NCBI RefSeq assembly: GCF_901709675.1
Contig: NC_051087.1
Location: forward strand, 4,793,001 to 4,857,000
Length of the DNA stretch: 64,000 bases
Reading direction: 5' to 3'
Origin: Syngnathus acus
Lineage: Eukaryota > Chordata > Actinopteri > Syngnathiformes > Syngnathidae
In this document: positions 1-13,674 of the stretch, piece after piece
Position numbering within the stretch: the stretch's first letter is position 1
Layout: each line of letters begins with the position of its first letter
Made by a program: the position numbers and the translations under genes
Notes under the pieces: model-generated
What the model saw: only the letters and a program-made list of their open reading frames with translations
Told to the model about the DNA's origin: nothing
The model's database searches: none

Positions 1-3000
1 TCTCCAGGGGGACTCCCACCAGCAGCTGCATGGCCATATTCAGGCTCAGGTGTTCAATGCTATCACACATGCAGATGGAATAATCAGGAGAAAAAACAAT
101 TCATAGAGGTGGAGTAGGATTTGGAGCAAAAGCAATATTATCTAAAAAGTTCTCCCTCAACCTTCAGAGCTTCAGTTTCCTTTTGTCTAACCCTCATTTA
201 GCAGCGGACACACTCATTCATGTCCAAAATCCATAATAATTGAGCCTCTCTTCATCTGTCCCTCATTTGCTCATGTTCGCTGTCTGAATCAAAGCACCGC
301 TTTATGTTTGTTGACGGATAAATGACAAACTCGTAAAAGAGGACGCGGCGGTAAATAAAGCCCAGCTCAAAAAGTTTGGACTCCGTTGAGCACACAACAA
401 AGAGCCGCAGCAGGAATGAGTGCAAACCTTCCCAGCAAACAAGAACGCAACCAAGTGTGCCAATAATCTATTTAGCGCATGACAAACCACCAACGCCAGA
501 TGGTTCAATGATCAGGAAGGAAACGATATTGATCAACTGGGTGAGGCCTGACCAAACACTCAGGGACATCTCCAGGGCATGTGACACGCTGAGGAATGAC
601 CTCCAATCTACAATCACCAAGTCTCATGTGTGTTAAAGTTTTTTCTTGCCTATGTTGCATTGTTTTTTTTTTTGAATGGAGGCTGTAGTTGACTGTACAA
701 CTCACCCAGTGTGCATGAAAACGTAGCTGAGGTACCTCCAGGCCTGGGCCCGGAGCTGGGGGTGGTAAGGTAGAGGACTCTTAAGGAATGATGGGCTGGA
801 TACCTGCAGAACTAGGCGGTCCAGATGACACCCATAATAAAAGAAAACGACTACCTAGGACATAAAATACAGACAGTGGCAGTGATTTACAGTGATTACA
901 AACATGGCTCGTTACTACTACCGTAATTTTCGGACTATAAGTCGCACCGGAGTATAAGTCGCACCAGCCATAAAATGCCCAAAAAAGTGAAAAAAAACCA
1001 TATATATGTATATAAATCGCTCCTGAGTATAAGTCGCCCCCCCACCCAAACTATGAAAAAAACCGCGACTTATAGTCCGAAAATTACGGTATTCCTTTTT
1101 TTTTTATTTTTTTTTTTTAGGTGATACAGTTCCGGCATTTAAGTCTTTTCTCTTCCCTTACTCGATCATTTACCTCAAGAATGGTGATGGTCAGGATCAG
1201 CCATGGTGGGGGCCAGTAGTTGTAGCTGTCAAAATACCACTTGCGATCCACTTCGCGCGGCAACGTCTCATAAGCGACATGTCGGACCAGGCGCTGGGAA
1301 AGACCCAGGCCGACCTCATCTCGGAGACTGTTGCCTTTTAAGTGCCTGCCCCCCTGGAGGATTGCCCTCCGGAAACTATTGGAGCGCTTGTTGCTCATCT
1401 GGAAATCAGAGACATTTGAAATGAAGTTCAACACACTCATGCAGTCTAAGTGAACACGGGGCGAATAAAGGAATAGGCCTCAGTGTTCCAATACTTTTGT
1501 CAAGAACTGTACTCTGACAAATCCACTCAACGCATGACTGAAGCGCCATAACAGCGCTTTCTGAGAACAGGCCACACAGACCGTAGAATGCCATTATCAT
1601 CACCTAGCAACCAGCAAAAACTCCTCCCCTTACTGCTGTCTGCCTCCAAGGAGTTGAACTGCAAGCAAAAATGTTCCTTGTATTGCAGTGGTCAACTTAG
1701 TCTTGCACAGTGCTTCCACAGTTTCTTTGTAAAATTATTATTATTAATTGTTTGTACAAATTAGTAGTAAAGATTATGCTGCAATGAGACTTTGCAGTGC
1801 AACTATAGTCAACGTGCCTTTACAACAATCTCCATGACAACATAATGACTCTCCTGCATATTATTATTGAACTTTAAAAACAAAGTGAAGAAAATAATAA
1901 AACACTCCAGGTACAAATGTTAAAGATACAGTAAAAAACAACTCGTACAAAATAAATATGTGGCATCGGAAATCCTACAGCGTGCCAAAATGATGTATCT
2001 TGTGGTTTGCAAATAAAACTAAGAATAAAATATAAGACTTATAAAGATGGGAAATCAGGAGAAAAGTAGAAGATGAGTTTTCTTGCACTATTTCATGAGA
2101 CTTTTAGCATTAGACTAGGGATCAGTATCTGGAGAAGTTTAGTAGAAGCCAATTATTTCCCCCTTTATGTCAGGAGGAAAAAAGTGTGGGAAAATGATTA
2201 GTTGCCATGGCCACTTTCAGACGGCACACCAGGGGCAACGCATGCATGGAGATGCTCTCAAGCAATACTCTATCTCCAAAAGACTCCAAATATTGCCTTA
2301 AAGCAGAAAAGAATTCTATTCCAGGTTAAGAAATTAGGTAAAAGAGGTAAACATGGCAGATTGCAAATAAGCACGTTAGCGTGTTTAAATGCTAGCATTC
2401 ATTTAGGTGCACTTTTTATTTGTCTGCCTTATATTAGGAATATTTTTTCAGTTTAGTTTCATATATTTAAAAATATTAAAGTGGTAGGATAATATTATGT
2501 TGTATGTGCTCTCAAGTGTCAGAATTATGGAATACGAGTTAAACAGCAAAATCACTGTTTCCTCAGGGGGCGGCCATTTTGCTACTTGCTGCCAACTGAC
2601 AATGACATCACAGTTGCCAGGTCTCGGGTCGCCAATTATGAAAAATAACTAAAAAGTCGTGACCGTCTCACCAGGTTGACGAAATCCTGGTAGCAGATTT
2701 TTCCATCTGCGTTACCATCTGCCAGGGCCAAGAGGACTTCGAGCTTGTGGGGGTCCAGCTCGGAGCCATGCGTCGCCAAAAGGTCCCTGAAGCGCTCGGT
2801 ACTGATAAAGCCCGAATTGTCTACGTCATACTGTCGGTGAACACACACAGAAAGACAAAGCAGGTTGATAAAAAATAAAAATAAAGATTTGGCATCTATT
2901 TTCATTAAAGATAGCTTACATATAGAATTATGCCTCTCACGGCTGTCAGAAACTGTTTGCCAAATAGTCAGTAGGACATCAGGCAACAACATGGAAAGCG

Positions 3001-6000
3001 GCCATTTTCTTTTCCCTGTGGCCCAACGAAACTAAGGAATTTCGACCGACACACTGCCAATATTGCTTTGTTAGTAGTGTATATTCACAATTTATTTCGT
3101 TTTTCCTAGAAAAAGTAGTTAAAAATATGAGTGCTGATGAATTTAATAAACACAGTAGTACAATATCTTCCCCACCCACGCTGACACATTTGAACCAGTT
3201 CAGTTTGTTGTGTGACACCAGGCAGTAAACAGAATGTTGATCGCGTGTGGGAGATGTACATACTGTTCTCAATGTCTAAAAAAAAAGTAAATAATCACAC
3301 TAGGCAAGTGCACTTGAACGAGACATGAGGACGGGCAAAAATATTTCGCATCTGCTGCAGAGGAGGCGGAATATACATATTGGCTCCCTGATGAGAAAAA
3401 AAGAAACAGGCTGACTATGATTAAACTTGCACTGCATCTCTTAACTCGCACAATATTGTCCCCAGGAAAGCACACCACACACCGCACCACAACTATTCTA
3501 GGCACACACACACGTTTTATGTAAAAGATAAGTTTTAGTTCACAAAAAGAGCCAACCAACCTTGTGTTGCAGCAAATCAGCCACTTTCTGCTGCAGGCAT
3601 TTGCCCATGATGAAGAAAAAACACGATGCAGTGAATGTCACGACTAAGACAATGAAGGAAGGATAAGCGCGTGTGTGTGTGTGTCCTGATTGTCATATTG
3701 TGTCATATTGTTTGCACCAGACCAAAGAGGGTCATTTCCAACCAGGGCAAAAGGATTATAGTTCAATCCAAGACCCTCACCGAACACCTCCCCCATACAC
3801 ACAACACACAACAAACACACACGTTAACAAAATAATACTCCTAAATATGTCCATTATCTGGCGTGATGTGTGCTTACTTGTCTGACAGCAACAATTGATT
3901 TCGACACAAAGTGAAAGTGGCTTCCCATCCATCCTAAAAAAATGTTTTATACTGTTCCTGTTGAAATTAAACACAATTCAATTTAAAAGCGCTTTTACTC
4001 CAAGGCATTTTAATATTATAAACAAAGTTGCTGTCTGTAACTTAAGCGGCTTACAAAACAGTAAAAGGCCAAAGCACCAAATTAAAATAAGTACACATAA
4101 TATGTGCACAGACCTCAAATGCAAAGTATTCTCTTCTATAATGAGCATTCATACTGAAAGGAACTTTGCAGTCTGGAGAATGAAACGGCGGCGAGGCGAG
4201 GCAGCGGGGCATCGGGGGTCTTTCAAAGGGCTGCAGGGTGTTTTGCATTCTCATTGTTAAAAACATAAATATCAAGGACTTGCCTAAAGCCCAAAGAAAT
4301 GTCCAGCCTTGTATCAAATATGCAGAAAGGCAACAAAAACAAGAAATGCAGAAAATAGCTTGCCTTCAGGTGACTGACTGAGTCCAAACATAAAAATAAA
4401 GCAGCTTGTGAAACTCGGAAAAAGCAAAAATGTAATCTTGAAAATACTGTTTGGGAAGTGAGGGGGGGGACAGCCTCTTATTGATTCTTAGTTATGGTGA
4501 AGATTGAATTTTACAGACAAGCCGGGCGAGCTCTGCAGGACCCAGGGTACAAAGTGTACAGCAGTGACGGCCATGATTTACTGTCGACATCCGTCTATTG
4601 CCTCGTTCGACATGCTAGCTAGCTCCAGGTACAAACACCGTGCAAAGACTGACTTCCACTTTGCTTGTGTGACATGACAAGAGTGACGGGTATAGCATAA
4701 AAATAAAACAGCAGCCTGGAGGAGTCGCAATGTTCCAGTAGTAACATCCCCCTGCAGGTTGATGCGGAATGGCAGGCATGACTGTGGCTAATCACCGTGG
4801 CAACTGGCGTGACAAGACCCACAGAGTGTGCGTGCGCTGCCAATATAGTGGGTGTGCCACATTTTGGATTGACATCTTATTTTTTTTATGGGTAATGTGA
4901 ATATAGGCAAATAATGCTGTCAGAAAAGTGGATTCCACAAGGAAGGAAGGAAGGATGGAAGGTAGGAAAGAAGCACAGGAAGGAAGGAAGCGCAGGAAGG
5001 AAGGAAGTGCAGGAGAAGTGATCTCGTTTCCTTTACTAATTGCACCAAGGGAGAGCAGCGAGCAGGTACAATGGAAACACATCGGCCTTCTCATGTTAAT
5101 CAGCTCCTTCACACTGGGGTGGGGTCGTGCTCAATGTGACACTCTTTGAGCCGCTATTTTTGTCACACACACACCACACACAGACCAGCGAAAGACACAC
5201 ACCCTTTTGTCACCTTATCTGCCACAGCTGAGAGAGTACATTATCAGCGCTGTTGGCCGTCGTAAGCTCAGGGACATGGTGTGGGTCTGGGGGCTTAGCG
5301 TCGGGCCCGCCAGCAGACTTGGCCCCATTTAGCCGACTAGTTCAAGTTGAATGGAGCCGACAGCTTGTCAGCGGGCGGCGGTCTGAATGGGAGGGGTGGG
5401 AGGACTCACTCTTTCTGACATTGGCTAAAAAGGAACACAGCCAAGTGTGCGAGGCCACCTGATGTCATGGATGCATAAGTGGCGATGGATGGGGGCTATT
5501 TTTCCAAATCCATCTGGGTTTCTCTCATTCATTCGATCTGAGGAATGAAAATAAATTTATTGTCATTGTATACAAAGTAAGTCCGGCGAGATGAGAAATG
5601 AAGCACACGCATTACTTGAAGCGGATAAGATGACCTCTACCACAGTGTGTGTCTGACCTGACAGCTCCTGGTTCAAACCGGCACTGCTGCTTGTTTCATT
5701 GTTTTCCGACAGAGGGAGGATTCAGAGTAATCCAGACAAAAGAACTATTGTTTAGCCGAGAAGGTCAAGATGCAGGAATGCTGCACGGGGCGAAATTGCT
5801 ATTCCGATTCAATCCTCCGAAGACGACATGAGGAATGTGACAAGCAGCTGTGACTATCACATTATTAGGTGCCCAGACATCGCTTCTCCTATTGCGGAAA
5901 ACCCCTCATGAAAAGGTCAAGCGTTTGGATTCGCCATTCACGTCACGGAAGACGGCAACCATAAAATGTCAGCACTGTCCTAACCGGCGGACCCCTTTGT

Positions 6001-9000
6001 CATTTGTGTTCACTGGCGTCACAGAAGCACCAAATTGGGAAAAAAAAAGTTTCAAGAAGTTGGACTCATTCTGTCATCATGGATGGAGAAGATAATTAAG
6101 GCAGATTTAATTCAAGTGCTCTTACTACATCACTAATAAAGAAAAAAAAATCACTGATAAAAAAAAATCACTAATAAAAAAATCACTTATAAAAAAAATC
6201 ACTCGCCTCTCTTATTATTTACAGTAAATCAGCCAATCAGAGAGTAGAGCCGCCAGTCCGGCTGAACAGATTAGGGTTTACACACGCACATACATGCAGC
6301 ACGATACAGACACACACTCGCCTACGCAGCCTTCTGAGGCCATCACATACATGCACCACTTTCTCACCATAATATTCCGTAACCAAGCAACGGCCATGCC
6401 CAAAGCAGCCACGTGCGCACCTGAACACTTGACACATGCTTGAAGATGAGCTAGTCTATAAAATCCCCACTCGACTATGCACGCATTAGGAAACCGAGTT
6501 TTTTTCTGATCCCGGCTAATGTCATTCACGTCACGGTGCCGTCTGTTCATTTTCTGATGGTATGATGGAATTTTCTGTAGGGCCGTCAGTATCGGAGTTT
6601 CCAGAAACGATTATTCATCGGCTCAATTATTATTCTAGCCATTGATTTGATAACAATCTGTTTTGCAAAAAGGGTATCGCAAAGGTATTTTGCCCATTTC
6701 CTGTTTAGTAACCAGTTGTTCTTGTTGATTTGATATTGTTCACTGAGTGAAAAACAGCAATAAAATAATTCAACGATGGTACGAAAAGTACTCACGATTC
6801 TTTTTTAAACCAATTTAGATGATTTACAAACTAAAAGCAGGATAAATGCGTGTTTGCATGAATGGCTACAGAAAATAATGAATAATTACTGCAATTAACT
6901 GTTGATTAATGAATTAATTTTTACAGCTCAAATTTTCTGTCATGTTAGTCAATTAGACTTAATTTAAAAAAAAATTGTGATTCGAATCGAAATTGCAGAT
7001 TCTGTAAAAAAAAAAAAAAACAATTCAATCTTTTCTTAAAATGGTTCAGGACTAGTTAAAGGAATGAAGGAGGAGGCGTGAGAGTAAGGAACGGAGCCCC
7101 TTGGGGCGTCTGGAGTAGCGAAAAGGGGGTCGAGCCCAGCGCCTCTCAGCAGGCACTTCAGCGTGTGTTCATATAAACACTTAACCTCCTGCTGCTGCTG
7201 CTGCCGCTCAGCAAAGCATTGACGCCCGAGAGACGGCTTGTGACATCAACAAGATGCGCAAAGTCCCTCCGGAGGGCGGGGGGGGGGGGGGGGGGGGCAA
7301 CGTTTTGCAATAAAAGACTCCGAGATAGTCAAAAGGCACACAAGCATCAACAAAACCTTGATGGAGTGGCCGTGTCAGTCAGGCAAAGGGCGCGCTGGGG
7401 TCAATCTTAAAGGCAGACGCACGTCTGTGACCTCATCTGGCAAAAATCCTCCCCTTTACAGCGAGGTGAGAGCCATTCGTTACCGTCAAGCCAAGGCTTC
7501 TATCAAGCACTCTGGCTGGAATTATACAACGAGAAGAAGGGGAACAAAAAGAGGGGAGAAACATTTGTTTAACGAGCTATTCGCTGGCCGTCCTCCTCTC
7601 GCTTCTTCTCCTCCGGGCCTGCCCCTGGAGGTCAACACCCGCTCCAGCGCCAATGACGGCAGCGGCTCCATTCAGAGCAGATTTATGATTGCTAATAGCT
7701 GGCAAATGGAGCTGCGACTGTCTGCTCCCCCCCTTCAATTCCTGCAAATGTGGAGGAGAAAGGAAAAAGTGTTTTGGTGAAAGGTCTCATTTCTGAGTTG
7801 ATCAGCCAATCAACTTGTAATGATCAATTAACCATTTAATTAATTATGTTGGCCATTTAGGGAGATAGCAGGAATTATGAAGGTAGAATAAAGCTGCTAC
7901 TTCAACACTTTGGCACTGTTGTCAAATTTCATCAGCCGTGTCCTGAAAGATGATACAGGAACGGAAAACTAAAGGTCGGGCCGTTATGACTAAGCACTGT
8001 CGCTCACCTTGGATGAGCTGAGACTGCCGAAATAAAGTGTTGTAGCTACATAGCTATTTTGTTACATCATAGTTGATAAATGATATGTAAAGACATGGTG
8101 AAGATGTTTTTCCATACCAGTCAAATGGCTTAGCGCACTTCCTAGCGCTACTGAATGGAAAATTGTCCCCTGAAGTTTAATTTCCTGTGTTTAATGAATT
8201 TATATAATCTGGCTGTTTGGTTATTTCCACATCACGGTTGGAATTAAATTCATTATATTTTATTGAGATGCATCTTCAGAATAATTACTGTCATCATTGT
8301 CTGCAAAATCCAATTCGAACCTATCAGTGCCTGCAGCAGTCAAGATCAATCTTTTTTTGCAGATCACAATCAAGAAGTTGGAACAAAGATATTTGTGTGT
8401 TCTATCAGAGCAATGCTTAGAAAGAATTTGACAAAGGATTTGTTGACACAAGATAGAGACCAGAACCAAAACGCCTCTGCCAGACGAAACAACAAGACAT
8501 TGTGTAAAGGAACAAGACCAGCACACAGAACATTTACAGCCGTCATGAAAATACAAATCACAGTGACACATGTTCGTTTGATGATGATATCATTTTAAGC
8601 ATCACATATTGTGCTAACTTATTCTAACCACATGCCGGTGAGGCAGTTTGCTTCACGGACAGTTGAGAGAAGCCAACAAAAAGCGATCAGAAAAGCCAAC
8701 AAACGTTTTAGAGAGCGTATCTGGCATCATAAATCTAACACAGGCGTGTACACGTGGCGGATTGGAGTTGCCGTCTGCCTTTGTTGAGGATTGTTAGTGT
8801 GCCATCTGCCTTGCTAGACTAAACTTCCTCCCCGCAAATTGCACACTCGGTGAAACGTTCGCTAATGGGCCGCAAAAGAAGGCAGTTAACGGGCGTGCTC
8901 ACACACAAACACATTATTATTATTATTATTATTATTGGTCATTCTAACCCCATGGAAGCAATAGAAGCAAAGAAGAATTGGCTGTGTCGGTGAGGAGCCC

Positions 9001-12000
9001 ATCTGTTGTTCATTCAACCACCTTTTGAAGAATTTTTTTTTTTTTAGGTATGAATGGAGACTTACCCACCATTCTGTTCAAAATGTTTCGAAATGATCTG
9101 ACAAAGAAGCTAATTCAGGGTTTATGTTTTTGTTAAAAAAAAAAAAAAATTGCAGTAATGAAACGGACTGACGCTAACTAATATGTGATGCCCTGGCTGG
9201 TCAGTGTTCTTGGGTTGTCATGGCAACTGCTACTCTATCCTACAATCCACATGGTGTCAAACCAGTTATGTTCAGGTCAATTTATTGCATTTTGATATTC
9301 CAAACACACACAATTAGAATGCATTGTTGGGAAAAACAAGATAGAAATCACTCCATTTCTATCCCATGCTTTGACTGACCGATTAATTTTAAAGTTACAC
9401 AAAAAATAAAAATCAGAAATCATCAACTATTGCAAACTGTACCTGGCACATGGAACATTTCAATTTCATATTGGCGCTGCTGTGAGTTTCAAGTGTGAAG
9501 CCAATTACGGCCAACCTTGGCACATCGTCTTTTTCCCATTTACCGATCAACAGGCGCGGCAGCTATTTATACCTCCGCATAAAAGCGGAAACTGTTTTCA
9601 CACTCGGCCAGCTGGAACACTGCTTTTCAGGACGAAAATCTATTTAGGGCCCTGAGGTGGAGGAGCAGCAGAGAACAATAATCTAGAATGAAATCTTTTA
9701 ATTAAATCGTTTGAGATGTCATGTGTTGTTTTCTTTTTAAATACGCTGACGGTAATTAGCAGCTTCTTCAAATTCTTTGGGATCCCCTGGACTCGGCCGG
9801 TGTCGGTCGTTTTGGGAATGTTGGATGAACGGGTCAGCAGAGAGCGACCTCGCCATCTGTGCACATGTCGATGGCAATTATACCGAGAAGCATATCAGCG
9901 TTCCACTGACGATATTGATTAAAAAAATGTGAAAATTGCTAGGAAAAGGAAAAGCCCCTCACTTGACCACATGGTTAATACTGTTGCATTCCAAACTTGT
10001 AGGTGTCAATAAAGTACATTAAAAAAGATGTCGCAGCACAGGGAGGATGAAGAAGCAATGCTAAGCTAACCTAAGACTGACACAGGTGATCAAGTCCACT
10101 TTGAACAACAAAATAGCAAATTATTAAGTGAGTGGATTCCAGAAAATTTACTCCGATAAAATATTCATAATAGCCATCAAGTTATAGTATATCTATTTCA
10201 AGCCTTGCTACTTGTACAATGTTTGTTACGAACAAACTCACTTGCATATCAACTCCTACTCGTACAATCGCTCAAATATCTCGACTCACACTGAGCCTTT
10301 TTTTTTTTCTTCTCCCAGGCATCAAGCAAGAAAAGCCATTTCATGGAAAACAGGCAGCCATGTGAAAGTGTTTAATCACTAAGCTTGTGTGGTGGGTGCA
10401 TGCCGAGGGCATTTCCAACACTGAGTGGTGGTTGTCAACACAAAAGGTAATTGTGTAACACACGCGCACACACACCACACACGAACATGTCCGACAATAA
10501 CTGTAATTCCGAGGCTCCGACTGGATCTACAGAAAATCTGCCGGGAACTTCCAGGCGAGTTTCAAGACGTCTGGAACTGCTTTTAATGACTGTGTCTGTT
10601 CGGTAGCTGCAGTTTCAACATTTTCACATTTCAAGGGAATCCATCAGAGATTCTTCCCCCCAAGGAGAGACCAGAACTATTTGTTGTGTGATCTAAACAA
10701 GCTTAATACGGTTTATCTGATAAATACAGGACATGAGCTATGGTCCATCCTCAAATCCCCGGAAATCCCCACAAAAACGTTTGACTGCTGACAAAGTCAT
10801 TTGGAGGCTTTACTCGTTTTGTTATGTCATGATGTATCAAAACGTCTATTAGTATTTGTGGGAATAATGTTTTTAGGGAGGGCTTGCATGCGGGTTTGGA
10901 TCAAATCCTCGTTCTCATTACCTTTCCTTACCCCGGTAAAAATATCGTATCCACAGTTTTTCAATAAGACGTCGACATGAAGAGGGAAGAACATATAAAG
11001 TAACAAAAGCCTCCCCTGGGAAGTAAAAAAAAAAAAAGCCCAAAATGGAACGCAAATTGCACAACACAGCACTTAATATCCCTAAATCAGTGATTCCAAA
11101 AGCCACATATGGATAAGTAGAAACGATATCAGTATCATTAGCATCTGTAGTATCATAACAGAGATGTTTTGCTTTTACAAAAGAAGCCGGAGCACTCGAA
11201 AACTAAATATAGCAAAAGATTCAGTCTGGCTTCTGCTGCACAAACGTTCCAGACAGGAATGTCTTCTGAATCTGACACACAAGAGGCGTTCAAATTGATT
11301 CAACGTTTTATTCTAAACATAATCGGGATCAATTGCAGCATATGTCAACTAGTTAGACTTAAAAAAAATACCCCAATCCATGTAGCATCATATCAAACTC
11401 CAATGAACTCCTTCCTGTTTGTCTTTTCTGGCATCCTTGGCTCAATAGAGAAACATGAAGCGGCAACTTGAGGAAGGCAGTAAGAATAAAAGCACATCAC
11501 CTCGCCGTGTGGACACTTTTAAATCCAAAGGAAAGACTTAAGGCTTTTTTATGTACTCATGGAACATCAACACACACAAGGGAACCTCTTGCCGTTCCCG
11601 TAATCCCTTGTGACCTCACGTCTTTACAACATCAACGATAAAAAAAAAAGGCAGTCTGACACGAGCCTCTGGCTCACCCCATTAACCCCCCCATACCACA
11701 CACACATACATACAAACACATACAATTTCCTCGAAGAAAAGGGGCCCCAGGGCAGGCAGGTGCTGGGGCAGCCGCCCAGACTGGACTGTGTGTGTATGTA
11801 TGTGTGTGCGTGTGGTAATAGGGTCCGTCCACCGTCTGTCAGCCCGACCTGCTGCTAACATCAGCTGCTTTGAGTTCCTCTCTCTTGTGATTATTACCAA
11901 AGTGCCCTCGCCCATGTGTGCGTGTGCATGTCACCCAAAGTGAATTATCAAGCTTAATGATGATGACGCACAAATTTCCTACAGTGTGTGTCTGCGTTGA

Positions 12001-13674
12001 CAATAAGTCAGAGTCCCGGTTGCACTTTTTAATGCAGGCTTTACTGAAAAAATGAAGGATTTAAAACGAACAGCATGGTGCACTACTTAATAAATCTAAA
12101 AATACATTTGCCTAATGAGGCGAAACAGAAATGCAAATGACGGAAAGTGAGAGTGTCCAATGTTCAGCAGTTGGGACCCAAACACATTGGAGAAAATCTA
12201 ACTATACCACTTGGCAAACTGAAATGTCTAGCAGCTACACTAAAACCTCTAAAGTCGGGTTTGGGGGAGGAAAAGTTTCTTCCAAACCTCAGCAAACATC
12301 AATCTGACGAGTAATTAAGTCACATGGAGACTGTGTACACATAACTTTTAAATTTTGTTCCACTTTCGAGGTTCCACTGAACAGTCGTAACACAAAAGTA
12401 TCATTTGGAAGATCTCCAATTACGTCCAAACGGTCCAGCAAAATGCTTGCATGTAATCAATCAGATAACACCAAGGTCATGTGCAGGATGAACACAAATG
12501 ACACATCTTACCTTGTCAAACAGCTCCTTCCATTTCTAGGAAAAAAAGAAGGACAAGAGGGAATTTAGACAGGCTCGAGAACCTGTTTGGAAACGTTGAT
12601 ACTAAAAATAATATCCTTAACAAGCCGTGTGCGCCGGGCTGTTACCTCATCATTGTGTTCACTGAGCTGCAGCCAAAGATAATATAAAAGCTTAAGACAA
12701 CAAGAAGCTGCTCTTGTTCATGTGAGTACTGCCTCAGTCCTCAAAAAACTAAATGACGTCATTAGCAGGTTCCATTGGTCTGGAATATGTTTTAGTGTTT
12801 TAAGTCCACATTTAAAATCAATTTGAACTTCTCTGTATGTTGTTAACATACAATGATGCATTGAAGTTTTTAATTTGTAGCTTGACCAGAATTGCAGTTC
12901 AAAACATGTATGTCAAATCATCGTTCCCCACTGAAATGAATTGAAATGCCGTTAATCCATTCCTGACATCCAGAAAAAAATCTAGTTGTCATGTGTTTTA
13001 AAACTGTAAAACACCACTGTGTGGTTTTATACTTTATAAAATAAACAGCAGCAATTGCTTCATTGAATGGAATTTAAATGAATTAAACCATTTTGATTAC
13101 ACTTTTTCCTTCAGTTCACATGATGCTCCTTCTGCCGTGCACACCTGGAGACCACATCAGACATACTGAACTGTATTTTCTCCATAGTTAATTTGATACC
13201 TTGTTTTTTATATTCAATTCATACCTAAAAACGGATTTTGCCACTTGCTGTCTACTGAAAATGACATCATATGTGCTCCGATTATGGCTCAGCTAGCGAA
13301 CGTCGCATGAGCCGTGATTGGGTGTTACCTGAACGTTGACCACGTGAGATGTCATTTTCAGTAGACCCTCAACAGCAAGTGTCAATATGCGTTTTTAAAT
13401 GTAATTATAGGACATAAAAATAATGAGGTTGTCAAATGAAATTTATAGACACCTTTTACTGAAAAAAAAAAAAAGAAAAAAAAAGGATAAATAAGTCGAA
13501 TTCAGGAGTATGTTCCAATACTTTTGCCTACCAATAAAGTTGTCTCACACTTACGTCTTCGGGAGCCACTGGAAGGACGTCAGTGCTCTCCAACACTTCT
13601 ATTTCCTCTCCCTCCGCGTTCGCCGCCACCGCCGGGGAGGAGGTGACAGTCAGCTCCCGGTTGCCTCCCGCCAT
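1..13674 (-). CDS. rhbdl3: RHBDL3, rhomboid-like protein 3 (EF-hand rhomboid), 5' part; gene runs off the left edge
   Basis: Coding exons in transcript order: 13674-13555, 12535-12512, 2830-2672, 1398-1174, 854-706 and 59-1 (continues outside). They join in frame and give about 245 residues. Start ATG at 13674; exon 1 ends VAPED, then the 24-nt exon gives KWKELFDK, matching human ...PEDHWKVLFDQ. The 53-codon exon carries EF-hand features (YDVDNSGFISTERF; LADGNADGKICYQDF). The next exon has MSNKRSNSFRRAILQG and RHVAYETLPREVDRKW, the RHBDL3 signature before the first membrane segment. Exon 854-706 gives the first hydrophobic stretch and HPQLRAQAWRYLSYVFMHTG; the last has IEHLSLNMAMQLLVGVPLE. 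Rhomboids are intramembrane serine proteases of secretory and plasma membranes; the catalytic Ser and His are not in this window, so activity cannot be judged. Introns are large (9.7 kb between exons 2 and 3) and hold several transposon remnants. Confidence 0.93.
919..1091. mobile_element. 173-bp MITE with perfect 27-bp terminal inverted repeats
   Basis: The element starts TACCGTAATTTTCGGACTAT and ends with its exact reverse complement; the inverted ends match over 27 bp. A second internal pair of cousins (agtataagtcgc) follows each end. It has no coding capacity and lies in an intron of RHBDL3. This end sequence is familiar as a very abundant vertebrate and fish non-autonomous DNA element; the superfamily is not assigned here. 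Confidence 0.85.
2566..2640. mobile_element. Fragment of the same dispersed repeat family as the inverted repeat at 13226-13396
   Basis: The stretch gccattttgctacttgctgc ... ctgacaatgacatcac closely resembles the left arm of the 13.2-kb element (ttttgccacttgctgtctac, then tgaaaatgacatcat). Only one arm is present, directly next to RHBDL3 exon 3. Confidence 0.55.
4938..5013. repeat. Imperfect (GGAA)n microsatellite
   Basis: Runs of aaggaaggaaggaagg are interrupted by gatgg, taggaaag and agcgcag. The strand is purine-only for most of its length. Confidence 0.85.
6127..6205. repeat. Short A-rich tandem repeat, about four units
   Basis: Units of roughly 17-20 bp built on aaaaaaatcactaataa repeat four times, differing mainly in A-run length and in act(g/a/t)ataa. 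Confidence 0.8.
7268..7298. repeat. Poly-G tract
   Basis: About 20 consecutive G after ggagggc. Such runs are length-unstable and prone to sequencing error. Confidence 0.8.
8911..8936. repeat. (ATT)n microsatellite
   Basis: About eight uninterrupted trinucleotide units in RHBDL3 intron 2. Confidence 0.85.
12646..12666 (-). other. rhbdl3: Possible optional 21-nt microexon of RHBDL3
   Basis: Between RHBDL3 exon 1 and the 24-nt exon 2 there is a 21-nt block framed by a good acceptor (ttggctgcag) and a donor (gtaaca). It reads LSEHNDE in phase 0, so it could be included or skipped without changing the frame. The mammalian protein I recall has no insert here. Only the splice signals and the frame support it. 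Confidence 0.35.
13226..13396. mobile_element. Inverted-repeat element of about 170 bp (MITE-like)
   Basis: Left arm aaaaacggattttgccactt...ctactgaaaatgacatcat is matched in reverse complement by the right arm ending ...cagcaagtgtcaatatgcgttttt, with a six-base insertion in the right arm. There is no open reading frame. It lies in the first intron of RHBDL3, and a half copy lies at 2566-2640. Its arm sequence is a familiar dispersed teleost repeat. Confidence 0.7.

Larger units (their letters stand above)
3283..12511. other. RHBDL3 intron 2, upstream part: no supported coding exon
   Basis: This 9.2-kb piece of intron holds microsatellites (GGAA at 4938-5013; ATT at 8911-8936), an A-rich tandem repeat (6127-6205), a poly-G run (7268-7290) and a GC-rich patch around 7050-7750. 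Open frames here are short and lack protein-like composition. Possible conserved regulatory elements cannot be judged from one sequence. Confidence 0.5.

Noticed and set aside
1489-1515. Words 'gttccaatacttttgtca' here and at 13510-13528, resembling fish Tc1-like transposon ends
   Set aside because: Too short and isolated; no inverted partner or transposase remnant found.
3562-3609. Possible first exon MGKCLQQKVADLLQHK on the minus strand, with a block at 3330-3390 as a second exon
   Set aside because: The RHBDL3 exon order is complete without it (exon 1 at 13555-13674 joins in phase), the donor gttggt is weak, and no consistent second exon follows.
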